This document shows positions 1 through 7,349 of a stretch of 45,524 nucleotides of DNA, piece after piece. Position 1 is the stretch's first letter, and every line of letters starts with the position of its first letter. Origin of the DNA: Puniceicoccaceae bacterium (GTDB taxonomy: Bacteria > Verrucomicrobiota > Verrucomicrobiia > Opitutales > JAFGAQ01); NCBI GenBank assembly GCA_040224245.1, contig JBEGIR010000053.1:1-45524 (forward strand), read 5' to 3'. The notes beneath the pieces are model-generated. The model had not been told where the DNA came from. It saw nothing but the letters and a program-made list of their open reading frames with translations, and searched no databases. Both the position numbers and the translations under genes were made by a program.

Positions 1-264
1 GACTGGTCTCACTACCCCGAACACATCGGACACAAGGACTGGCCGGGATGTTTTCGATGCCATGATGGGCACCACCTTGCGGAAGACAGTGGGGCATCGC
101 TCCCCGTTGCAAAACATGAGTGCAATGCCTGTCACCTCATCCGTGCGCAGGGAGAGTCGGTGCAAGCCGGGTTAATTGACCTTACAGGGTTGACGTTTGA
201 GCACCCGGATGGGCTTCCAGATGACTTGCTCTGCAGTGATTGTCACACGGGAGCACTGCAGTGA
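1..264 (+). CDS. C-terminal part of NapC/ImcH-like multiheme cytochrome c (5' truncated by window)
   Basis: The window opens inside a reading frame that runs in frame 1 to a TGA at 262-264, giving the last 87 residues. Three CXXCH haem c attachment motifs are visible (CFRCH, CNACH, CSDCH) in a His-rich context. The stretch YPEHIGHKDWPGCFRCHDG is typical of inner-membrane NapC/NirT/ImcH-type quinol-oxidising cytochromes and their Geobacter relatives, which pass electrons from menaquinol to periplasmic acceptors. The final HPDG...CSDCHTG segment also matches that group. The N-terminal membrane anchor and the remaining haems lie outside the window, so the exact subfamily and haem number cannot be given. 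The ResB-like cytochrome c assembly gene 1.3 kb downstream on the other strand fits the need to mature such a protein. Confidence 0.85.
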   Translation, partial: DWSHYPEHIGHKDWPGCFRCHDGHHLAEDSGASLPVAKHECNACHLIRAQGESVQAGLIDLTGLTFEHPDGLPDDLLCSDCHTGALQ

Positions 265-320
265 CATTGGAGTCGCGGTGTCCTGTTGAATTGTCAGTCG
301 TATTACTGCTCGACTGCGGC

Positions 321-1508
321 TCAGTGCGACCGCTGGTATTTGCGATACTCGAGCGGTGCGACCCCGTAACGTTTGTGAAATGCCTTGGAGAAGTGACTCT
401 GGTCAAAGTAGCCACTTTCCGATGCAATTGAGGAAATTGCTTCGTCGGAATGCATGAGCAACTTTCGCGCATGTTCGAGGCGGAAACGAGTGAGGATTTC
501 GGAGTAGGATTCGTGCACTTCCTCCTTCAGGATGTGAGAGAGACGACTGGGTGAGATGCCAACATGCTGTGCGACCTGTTCCCGGCTGATGGGGCGGTTG
601 AGGTGGGTTTCGATGTAGCTGTAGACTTTGCTGATCAGTGTGGTTTTGTCATGGGAACGGATGCGGTGCCGCTGGGCATTGAGGAAGCCACCCAGCTCTG
701 CCTCAAGAAGCGTACAGAGTCCGTCGACATCGTCGCATTTCAAAATGGCGTTGGCGGTTTCGCAATGGTAGCGGAAGCAGGATTGGCGATGTCCGTTTTC
801 CCGGAGACAATGTGAAATCACCGACCCCAGCAGTTCCAGTGCAAAGCCCCTGAGTTCGATGAGGGAGTAATCCGTGGACGATTGCAGACACTGCAGGAGC
901 AGATGCAGCTTGCGACGAACCAGGGCGATGTCTTCACTCGCGATGGAATGGAGTAACGGAACCACCTGGCGCGTCCAGAGTGTGGAGAGGTCGGGGTTTG
1001 GTTGGTTTGGTGTGCGGGAGGTCAGCTTCTGATGGAGTTCGGGATCGAGGATGCGACGTTGCTGGTCGAGCAGGGCACGATTGATGATGTTGAACCGTTC
1101 GGCCAGTTCGAGCAGTGTATTGGATTCATCGGATTCCCTGTCGGGTGTGTGCGCCGTGCAGGGGTTCCCTGTGTTGCTTTCGACCGAAATCAGTGCACCG
1201 ATCACGTGATTGTTCAGGTGAACGGGAAGTGCCCAAAAGGAATAGGAAATCGGACAGCGCGTGTGGTAGGGAAATTGATGTGTAAGGGCACTGTCGATGG
1301 CGAGTTTTCGCGCCTGTCGGCAGGATTCGATGCAGGGGAATTCGTCACAGTCGGGAATTCCCTGAATCAGGTTCCCATCTGTATCTGTATAGACGAGGTT
1401 TTTGCCAGTCGCTGACCGGTATTGCGTGCGAATGAGTTCAAAGACTTCGACCGTGAGTTGACCATCGCGGAACGGATCCTGGAGGAGTTGCTTGAGTGAT
1501 TGTGGCAT
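321..1508 (-). CDS. AraC-family transcriptional regulator with PocR sensory domain
   Basis: A 395-residue protein starting with ATG at 1508. Residues about 10-135 look like a PocR ligand-binding domain: they contain the Cys pattern of that family (CDEFPCIESC, then HTRCP) and a PAS-like end with LPVHLNNHVIGAL. A helical linker follows. The last about 100 residues are a canonical AraC double helix-turn-helix (SREQVAQHVGISPSRLSHIL, then ISSIASESGYFDQSHFSKAF). PocR domains are thought to bind small hydrocarbon or cobalamin-pathway related ligands; the ligand here is unknown. The gene is convergent with the cytochrome and 83 bp downstream of the ResB-like gene on the same strand, so it may be read from the same transcript and may control cytochrome or respiratory genes; that is inference. 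Confidence 0.85.
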   Translation of the reverse strand: MPQSLKQLLQDPFRDGQLTVEVFELIRTQYRSATGKNLVYTDTDGNLIQGIPDCDEFPCIESCRQARKLAIDSALTHQFPYHTRCPISYSFWALPVHLNNHVIGALISVESNTGNPCTAHTPDRESDESNTLLELAERFNIINRALLDQQRRILDPELHQKLTSRTPNQPNPDLSTLWTRQVVPLLHSIASEDIALVRRKLHLLLQCLQSSTDYSLIELRGFALELLGSVISHCLRENGHRQSCFRYHCETANAILKCDDVDGLCTLLEAELGGFLNAQRHRIRSHDKTTLISKVYSYIETHLNRPISREQVAQHVGISPSRLSHILKEEVHESYSEILTRFRLEHARKLLMHSDEAISSIASESGYFDQSHFSKAFHKRYGVAPLEYRKYQRSH

Positions 1509-1591
1509 AGGCTGGGAATGAGTTATGGGGGCGATTGGGGTGGGTTCGCAGTGGGCGAAGGTTGGGATTTTGCGGGCTGCAAAGGCATTGA

Positions 1592-2794
1592 TTACGGGTG
1601 AAAGGAATGTTTCAAAAATCTGGAAAGTTTCGATGCGAATAGAATCGAAAGTCCTGCTATGACCAGCGTGAGCGACAGGTATGGCATGAGTCGGGCGGGA
1701 TTTCGCACAACCTGCAACAGGGGTTCGCCTCGGGATTGAGAAATCTGATACAGGTGGTAACCCGCATGACGCAAAGGTTGGTTTGGGGAAAGTGTGGTTT
1801 GAAAAGATGCTCCCGACCTTGGGTCGTCGAGTTGAATCCAGCTGGTCATGCTTTTGGGGATATCGGTTCCGGGGTAGGTGGTTTGCTCGTTGCGAAGCAG
1901 TGTGAGCGCAAAGGGAAGCATGTGCCGCTCGACCCGGAGTTCGATCACGAAAGGTGAATCCTCTTCCGGAACGGGTTGAGCGGGGATTTGTCCTTCAAAG
2001 GCAGTGTTGACCAGCCAAACTCCCAAACTGCCGTGCGAAGTGATCGCTTCAATTTGCGCTGAAGCAAGGTGGCGCTCGCTGATGCCGGATTGGGTGGAAC
2101 GGGGCTGAGGGATCACTTGAAGATTGCGACCGACCCCATGGGTTGCACTGGCTCGCTGAGAATCTGATGGGGAACTGTTGAGGGATTGAAGGATGGAGTT
2201 GGCATGAAAGTTGAGGACCTTCAGTTGAAAAGGGAGGTCGGGATGGCTGAGTGTGGCACCGGGTCGCAGGGATTTGTCTGGAAAGCGCAGCTCCTGCGTT
2301 TTTTTCGGTTGGCTCGAGTTGATCACGACGAGTTCGTCCCGATGCGGGCTGATTGCATGGGTGATGGCAGTGTTTTTCTCCAGCCCCATCAAGTAAATCC
2401 GCTGGGCATGATCGGTGATCGCCTGACCGGCAATGAGTCCGAGAATGCCTGCGTGCAAGAGCAGGAGCCCCACATGTCCCACTGTGCGGCGAAAGCTGCG
2501 GAGGTGGGAGCAGATCAGGTTTGCGATCAGCAGCGGACCCAAGAGATACCCACCTGGAATGGGAAGTGCAATCCAGGACAGGAATTGTGCGAGAGGCCAC
2601 TGATCAGGATAATGCCAGATCGCTACAACATTGCGAAAGTAGAGTGCCTGTGCCTGGGGGATTCCGATTTCGGCCATATCCAGGCTGGCGAAAAACAGCA
2701 GTGCCATCGACAGGCATAACAACCCTGTCGTGAGTTTCAGTGACGAAACCAGTCGAAATGCAGGATGATGCGTCAACACGTTTTGGGGTGGCAA
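1592..2794 (-). CDS. ResB-like cytochrome c biogenesis protein
   Basis: A 400-residue membrane protein. Three hydrophobic helices lie in the first about 125 residues (LKLTTGLLCLSMALLFFASL; the SWIALPIPGGYLLGPLLIANL region; VGHVGLLLLHAGILGLIAG). A large soluble domain of about 240 residues follows, then a last helix near residues 375-395. This is the ResB layout (system II cytochrome c maturation), in which the protein works with CcsA/ResC to bring haem to apocytochromes outside the membrane. No CcsA is in the window. The start is a TTG at 2792-2794; the frame upstream reaches a stop (2819-2821) with no ATG, and the first internal ATG would cut into the first helix, so TTG is preferred. It probably serves the multiheme cytochrome at the left edge. 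Confidence 0.75.
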   Translation of the reverse strand: MPPQNVLTHHPAFRLVSSLKLTTGLLCLSMALLFFASLDMAEIGIPQAQALYFRNVVAIWHYPDQWPLAQFLSWIALPIPGGYLLGPLLIANLICSHLRSFRRTVGHVGLLLLHAGILGLIAGQAITDHAQRIYLMGLEKNTAITHAISPHRDELVVINSSQPKKTQELRFPDKSLRPGATLSHPDLPFQLKVLNFHANSILQSLNSSPSDSQRASATHGVGRNLQVIPQPRSTQSGISERHLASAQIEAITSHGSLGVWLVNTAFEGQIPAQPVPEEDSPFVIELRVERHMLPFALTLLRNEQTTYPGTDIPKSMTSWIQLDDPRSGASFQTTLSPNQPLRHAGYHLYQISQSRGEPLLQVVRNPARLMPYLSLTLVIAGLSILFASKLSRFLKHSFHP

Positions 2795-2875
2795 ACCTGT
2801 TTTGACAGATTTTGAGCCTCAGATTAGCGCATTCTTTGTCCGGGTCAATACAGAGGTTCAGGTGCCTTTCATAGG

Positions 2876-2944
2876 CAAAGTAGAGGGAGCTTCCAGCTCG
2901 CTCAGATTCGAGGTCATACAAAGTAGAGGGAGCTTCCAGCTCGC
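2876..2944. repeat. 26-bp direct repeat pair of the dispersed GGGAGCTT-type family
   Basis: Two identical 26-bp copies lie at 2876-2901 and 2919-2944, 17 bp apart, in the space between the ResB-like gene and the radical SAM gene. Both contain AGAGGGAGCTTCCAGCTCGC. The GAGCTTCCAGCTC core is nearly palindromic. Related copies occur at 3005-3026 (inverted), 24301-24390 and, degenerate, at 34783-34799. Confidence 0.9.
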
Positions 2945-3004
2945 GTCATGGATGTAAGTGGAAAGAAAGCCACAAGTTTGCAGCGATTTGATGCCATGGA
3001 TGGC

Positions 3005-3026
3005 GCGTGCTGTAAGCTCCCGCTAC
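3005..3026 (-). repeat. Inverted, diverged copy of the dispersed repeat
   Basis: The plus strand reads GCGTGCTGTAAGCTCCCGCT and then AC. Compared with the copies near 24310 it differs at three of 22 positions. It faces the direct-repeat pair at 2876-2944 about 60 bp away, so the transcript could fold back on itself downstream of the radical SAM gene. Confidence 0.75.
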
Positions 3027-3050
3027 GGTATTGGTCTCGAGTCGTAATCG

Positions 3051-4370
3051 TCACAGCAATGCGGGGACCACTGCCGTTTCTCCCCGATGTTCCCGAACGG
3101 CATTCACCTTTTGCAGGTAGTGGGATTTCATGGCGGATTCGAAGGCTGCGTTGTTGGCATAGTCGAAACCAAAGACCGCTGGCCACAGTGAAGGATCTTC
3201 CATGCAAAGATAGAAGAACACCTCGTTGTGCCAGGGAGAAAAGGCATCGTAGACCCGCTTGAAAAACTGTTGCTTGAGTTCGATTGGATATGAAGTCTTT
3301 CCGGCTGCATCTTCAAAAGGCATCTGCAGGATCTTACTCTTCTGCTTGCGCTCGCGAAGCTGTTTCATAACGGGTTTGATGAACGTGAGTGTCCCCATCG
3401 ATACCAGAGCAACTTCACTGGATTGAAAAGTGTCCGTGAGCTGCCTGACCAGGGCAGGGTATTCCACTTCCCAACCTTGGAAGGCGACAATCGGATGCAG
3501 GTGAAATCCCACCAGAATGCCCCGGTCTGCGATTTTCCGTGCGGCGGAGATTCGGGCTTGAAGGGGGGCCGTTCGCAGTTCCTCATTGCGAACGATGGTG
3601 TCGGCATTCATCGACCAGGTGCAGATGACGTTGGACGGCACGGGATTGTCGAGAAGGTAGTGGGTGTTGGCGGACTTTGTCTTGAGTTCAAGAATCACAT
3701 TGGGATGACGTTCCGCCCACGAAAAGAGATCCTGCAACACGTTGTTCTTGTTTCCCCAGAGCAGGGAATCGGAGGATTGACCTGTGCCAATGTGATAGCA
3801 GCGATTCGGGTCGAGTTCGATGCGTTCGAGTTTTTCCCTGAAATTGCCCTGAAAAATAATTTCTTCGCCATGGTAAAACGACTGGATTGAACAGTAGGTG
3901 CATTCAAAACCGCAGTTCATCACGGCATCCAGGGTTTGCAGGTTGCAGCAACGGGTCTTGTCCGAAAACACGGGGCACAGACCCAGTATTTTGTCGTCGG
4001 AGTCTTTTTTGCTAAAGGTGATGGGACCCTTTGTTTTCAGGGGTCGAGCATCGGGGTTGTAGTGCGGAAGATCGGATTTGAGCTGTTGCCAGCGATCACG
4101 CAACCGCCGCATTACCATCTGCTTACGCTGTTTAGGTGAAAGGTGTTCCACACCGCTGATATCCCAGAGTGCATCGAGCAAGCCTGCGTCCCACATCTCA
4201 AAGTCGGTCGTGAATTCCACTACCTGCATCAAGTCCTGATGGGACAGGTGCAGTGAATCCGCACGTTCGAGAATACAGTCTCGATTGCGTGGATCGAGAT
4301 TGTTGAAGAAACGGTTTTCCGAGAGTTGCTGACTTTTGGAAATGACGGGACTGTGGGAACAATGAGACAT
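3051..4370 (-). CDS. SplB-like radical SAM protein (spore photoproduct lyase / DNA repair photolyase-like family)
   Basis: A 439-residue protein if begun at ATG 4370. The frame is open to 4427, but the extra 19 residues have no family character; neither start has a clear ribosome binding site. The radical SAM cluster motif CGFECTYC (C-x3-C-x2-C) is followed by SIQSFY, and the order LDAVMNCGFECTYC...GTGQSSDSL...LELKTKSAN...VICTWSMN is that of the SplB-type family. That family binds a [4Fe-4S] cluster and SAM. SplB itself reverses the spore photoproduct, but most members in non-sporulating bacteria have no proven substrate, so a DNA-repair role here is only a family guess. It is transcribed away from sufS, and the repeat cluster at 2876-3026 lies at its 3' side. 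Confidence 0.75.
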   Translation of the reverse strand: MSHCSHSPVISKSQQLSENRFFNNLDPRNRDCILERADSLHLSHQDLMQVVEFTTDFEMWDAGLLDALWDISGVEHLSPKQRKQMVMRRLRDRWQQLKSDLPHYNPDARPLKTKGPITFSKKDSDDKILGLCPVFSDKTRCCNLQTLDAVMNCGFECTYCSIQSFYHGEEIIFQGNFREKLERIELDPNRCYHIGTGQSSDSLLWGNKNNVLQDLFSWAERHPNVILELKTKSANTHYLLDNPVPSNVICTWSMNADTIVRNEELRTAPLQARISAARKIADRGILVGFHLHPIVAFQGWEVEYPALVRQLTDTFQSSEVALVSMGTLTFIKPVMKQLRERKQKSKILQMPFEDAAGKTSYPIELKQQFFKRVYDAFSPWHNEVFFYLCMEDPSLWPAVFGFDYANNAAFESAMKSHYLQKVNAVREHRGETAVVPALL

Positions 4371-4458
4371 GGACGTTGTGATTGCTGTGAGGGGCACCCT
4401 AGTCAGGTCGGTGCGAATGGCAAGCACCCAAGCGAGCGGAGACGTTGAGGGGTGAGAT

Positions 4459-4525
4459 AGTGGAAAGTGGAAGGTAGAAAGTTGAAAGTTGAAAGTGAAA
4501 GGTAGAAAGTTGAAGGTGGAAAGTT
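4459..4525. repeat. Purine-rich short-period repeat tract
   Basis: The plus strand is almost pure A/G/T and repeats GAAAGTT-like units. A 14-bp exact direct repeat, GGTAGAAAGTTGAA, occurs at 4473-4486 and 4501-4514. It lies in the divergent space between the SplB-like gene and sufS, so changes in copy number could alter promoter spacing for either gene. That effect is speculation. Confidence 0.8.
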
Positions 4526-4601
4526 ATGGGCGGTGGTATGGGAGAAGGCGAGGAATGGGTTGAATTTGCGCGACAAGTCGTCAGGCTGTACCGTATTGCT
4601 G

Positions 4602-5834
4602 ATGAGAGATCTGATCCAGACCATTGAACGTATTCGCAGGGATTTTCCATTTTTTTCTGCGCAGCATGCATCCAGTCAATGGGTGTACCTCGACAACGCT
4701 GCTACGACGCAGAAACCGCAGGTTGTCATTGATGCGCTGGTGGAATTTTACAGCAGCTACAATGCAAACATCCATCGGGGGCTGTACGAATTGAGCGAGC
4801 GGGCAACCCAGGCCTACGAAGGTGCTCGTGCAAAGGTTGCGGGATTTCTCAATGCACGTAGTGAGAGTGAGATCATTTTCACCAAAGGAGCAACGGAGTC
4901 CCTGAACCTGCTCGCCTCATCCTGGGGTGGCACACAGCTGCAGCCGGGAGATGAAATCCTGCTGTCGGAAATGGAACACCATGCCAACATTGTGCCTTGG
5001 CAGATGGTGGCCCAGGCAACGGGTGCGCGCGTCGTGACCATACCGATGAATGAGCAGGGCGAACTCGATCTGGAGGTTGCCGAGAAACAGCTCAAGGCGG
5101 GATCTGTCAAATGCATGAGCATCGTGCACATTTCCAATGCGCTGGGGGTTCGCAATGATGTGGAGCATCTCGTTCGCACGGCGGTTGCAAACGGCGTGTT
5201 CACCATTGTGGATGGATCGCAGGCGGTGTCGCATTTTCCGGTCGATGTGCAGTCTTTGGGGTGCGACGCATATGTTTTTTCCGGTCACAAGCTCTTTGCT
5301 CCGACAGGCATCGGAATTCTCTGGGCGCGCAGTGAAGTCCTTGCCGCCATCCCTCCCTATCAGGGTGGGGGAGACATGATTCGCAAGGTGTCATGGCAGG
5401 GAACCACCTTTGCCGAACCGCCGTCGAAGTTTGAAGCTGGCACCCCGCACATCGCAGGTGCCATTGGTCTGGGTGCTGCCATCGACTACGTGCAGTCGCT
5501 CGGATTTGAGACGATTGGCGCAATCGACCACCTGTTATTTGAAAAGGCGTCAAAAACGATAGAGCAAATTCCCGGACTTCGACGCGTTGGGAGCAGCGAT
5601 TCACAACTCGGAGTTGTGTCGTTTGTGGCAGATGCAATTCACGCAAGTGACCTCGCTTCGTTTCTCAGCGTGGACAAAATCGCAGTTCGAACAGGGCACC
5701 ACTGTGCGCAACCCCTGATGGATCGGCTGGGCATACAGGGAACCGTAAGGGCATCCTTTTCGATTTATAATCACCCCGACGAACTGGATCGACTGGGGAA
5801 GAGTCTGGAGCGAGCGGTTCGCATGTTGGGATGA
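4602..5834 (+). CDS. sufS: Cysteine desulfurase SufS
   Basis: A 410-residue PLP enzyme that removes sulfur from L-cysteine and passes it to an Fe-S scaffold. Type II (SufS/CsdA) features are clear: N-terminal YLDNAATTQKP, the PLP-binding lysine in FSGHKLFAPTG (about K230), and the persulfide-forming cysteine in RTGHHCAQPLM (about C368). The frame is open upstream to 4533, but the family normally begins near the IERIRRDFPFF helix, so ATG 4602 is preferred. The last codons overlap the sufU start by the ATGA at 5831-5834, which implies translational coupling. SufBCD are not in the window. Confidence 0.95.
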   Translation: MRDLIQTIERIRRDFPFFSAQHASSQWVYLDNAATTQKPQVVIDALVEFYSSYNANIHRGLYELSERATQAYEGARAKVAGFLNARSESEIIFTKGATESLNLLASSWGGTQLQPGDEILLSEMEHHANIVPWQMVAQATGARVVTIPMNEQGELDLEVAEKQLKAGSVKCMSIVHISNALGVRNDVEHLVRTAVANGVFTIVDGSQAVSHFPVDVQSLGCDAYVFSGHKLFAPTGIGILWARSEVLAAIPPYQGGGDMIRKVSWQGTTFAEPPSKFEAGTPHIAGAIGLGAAIDYVQSLGFETIGAIDHLLFEKASKTIEQIPGLRRVGSSDSQLGVVSFVADAIHASDLASFLSVDKIAVRTGHHCAQPLMDRLGIQGTVRASFSIYNHPDELDRLGKSLERAVRMLG

Positions 5835-6310
5835 GGAGCTTGCATGAAGGTATGAACCGTGAACTGTACCAGGAGTTGATTCTTGAACACTTCCGTTCCC
5901 CCCGATTCAAACAAGCTTTGGCGATCAGCGATCCCGGTGTGTTCACACTGCAAAATCCCCATTGCGGCGACCAGGTGATCTTGCGGGCGATTGAGTTGGA
6001 TGAGGGGCGGCTGCGATGGGAACACAATGCTTCGGGCTGTGCGGCATCGGTAGCATCCACCTCGATGCTCTGTGAACAGTTGCAGGGGCTTGAGGTGGGG
6101 GAGGCGCGGGTGCAGATTGAGGCATTTCTGAACGCACTTCGGAGTCCGGTGAATGCGAACTCCCCTCTTGATGCTTCATCAATGCTGCCAGAAGCGATGC
6201 AGGGGAATCTTGAGTTGGAGGCACTGTTGTTGTTCCGTTCCAATGCGGCTCGGCAGTTCTGCGTATCACTGGCATGGACCTGCGCCGAGAATGCGCTTGC
6301 GGCACTGTGA
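5831..6310 (+). CDS. sufU: SufU-type Fe-S scaffold / sulfur acceptor
   Basis: A 159-residue (or 152-residue, from ATG 5852) IscU/SufU-fold protein. It carries the three expected cysteines: PHCGD near residue 45, GCAASVAS near residue 69, and the C-terminal FCVSLAW corresponding to KCATLAW in other SufU proteins. The Asp next to the first Cys is kept. SufU accepts persulfide sulfur from SufS in a zinc-dependent manner. The direct four-base overlap with sufS fits that partnership. The start at 5831 gives perfect coupling, while MNRELYQELI at 5852 is closer to the usual N-terminus. Confidence 0.9.
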   Translation: MRSLHEGMNRELYQELILEHFRSPRFKQALAISDPGVFTLQNPHCGDQVILRAIELDEGRLRWEHNASGCAASVASTSMLCEQLQGLEVGEARVQIEAFLNALRSPVNANSPLDASSMLPEAMQGNLELEALLLFRSNAARQFCVSLAWTCAENALAAL

Positions 6311-6339
6311 GAGGGTGCCTAGCTTGAAGATTTGGACCC

Positions 6340-7335
6340 ATGCAAGCACGTGAAGCAGGATTGGATGTCATCGCCCGTGGCAAGGCGTATCTCGATATGG
6401 AAGCACAGGCGGTTTGCCTGACCCGGGATCACTTGGGCGCTTCATTTCAGCAGGTATTGTCGCAGGTGCACGAAAGTTACCGTCGACGGAACAAACTCAT
6501 CTTCTCCGGTGTCGGCAAGAATGAACCCATTTGCGAAAAAATCCGGGCGACCTTCAACAGTACGGGCGTGACTGCCGTGTATCTGGACCCGCTCAAAGCG
6601 TTGCACGGGGATCTTGGACTTTGCGATGCGGGGGACCTCGCGTTTCTTTTCAGCAACAGTGGAGAATCCGAGGAGTTGATCGTGCTGAATTCTTTCCTGA
6701 AACGCATGGATGTCACAACCATCGCGCTGACGTCGAAACCGGAGAGCCAACTGGCACGCCAATGTGATTTTTGTCTACCATACCAGTATGGGGAGGAGGC
6801 CTGTCCGTTGAACCTCGCTCCAACATCGAGCACGACCGCAGCGCTCGCCCTCGGGGATGCCCTGGCTATGGTGTTTTTGGAAATGCGCGGACTGAGCAGG
6901 GACGATTTTGCGAAATATCACCCGTCCGGAAATTTGGGTCGTTCCTTGTTATTGCGTGTGGATGAAGTCATGCGAACGGGCGACCGCATGGCAGTGCTGC
7001 CCGTTGATTGTGTGATCCGGGATGCCATTCTTTCGATCAGCAAGGCGCGCTGTGGCATCATTGCGCTGGTCGAAACTGACAGCGGAAAACTTGCAGGTGT
7101 TTTCAGCGATGGTGATTTTCGGCGTGCGGCACTGCGGGAGCAGCAGGTACTCGATGTTCCGGTACGCCAGTACATGACGGCGTCGCCGATCACGGTGCAA
7201 AGCGGACAATTGGCGGTGGAGGCGCTCCGCATTTTTCAGCACCATCGCATCAATGATTTAATCGTGGTGGACAGTGCTGGTTGTCCGATTGGGCTGATCG
7301 ATGGGCAAGACCTGCCTGCGATTCAGCTGGTGTAG
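6340..7335 (+). CDS. kdsD: Arabinose-5-phosphate isomerase (KpsF/GutQ/KdsD family)
   Basis: A 331-residue protein with an N-terminal SIS sugar-isomerase domain (GVGKNEPICEKIRATFNSTG; LKALHGDLG; LFSNSGESEEL; LNLAPTSSTTAALALGDALA) and two C-terminal CBS domains (about residues 205-325). It converts ribulose-5-phosphate to arabinose-5-phosphate, the first step towards KDO for lipopolysaccharide or capsule. It lies 29 bp after sufU and 14 bp before the next gene, so all four rightward genes may form one transcript. Full length for the family. The presence of a KDO pathway enzyme supports a Gram-negative envelope. Confidence 0.92.
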   Translation: MQAREAGLDVIARGKAYLDMEAQAVCLTRDHLGASFQQVLSQVHESYRRRNKLIFSGVGKNEPICEKIRATFNSTGVTAVYLDPLKALHGDLGLCDAGDLAFLFSNSGESEELIVLNSFLKRMDVTTIALTSKPESQLARQCDFCLPYQYGEEACPLNLAPTSSTTAALALGDALAMVFLEMRGLSRDDFAKYHPSGNLGRSLLLRVDEVMRTGDRMAVLPVDCVIRDAILSISKARCGIIALVETDSGKLAGVFSDGDFRRAALREQQVLDVPVRQYMTASPITVQSGQLAVEALRIFQHHRINDLIVVDSAGCPIGLIDGQDLPAIQLV

Positions 7336-7349
7336 ACTAAACGCTGCTC

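Noticed and set aside
295-316. Hairpin CAGTCG/CGACTG between the cytochrome and the AraC-type gene as a terminator
   Set aside because: Only 6 bp with a 10-base loop and no T-tract on either side.
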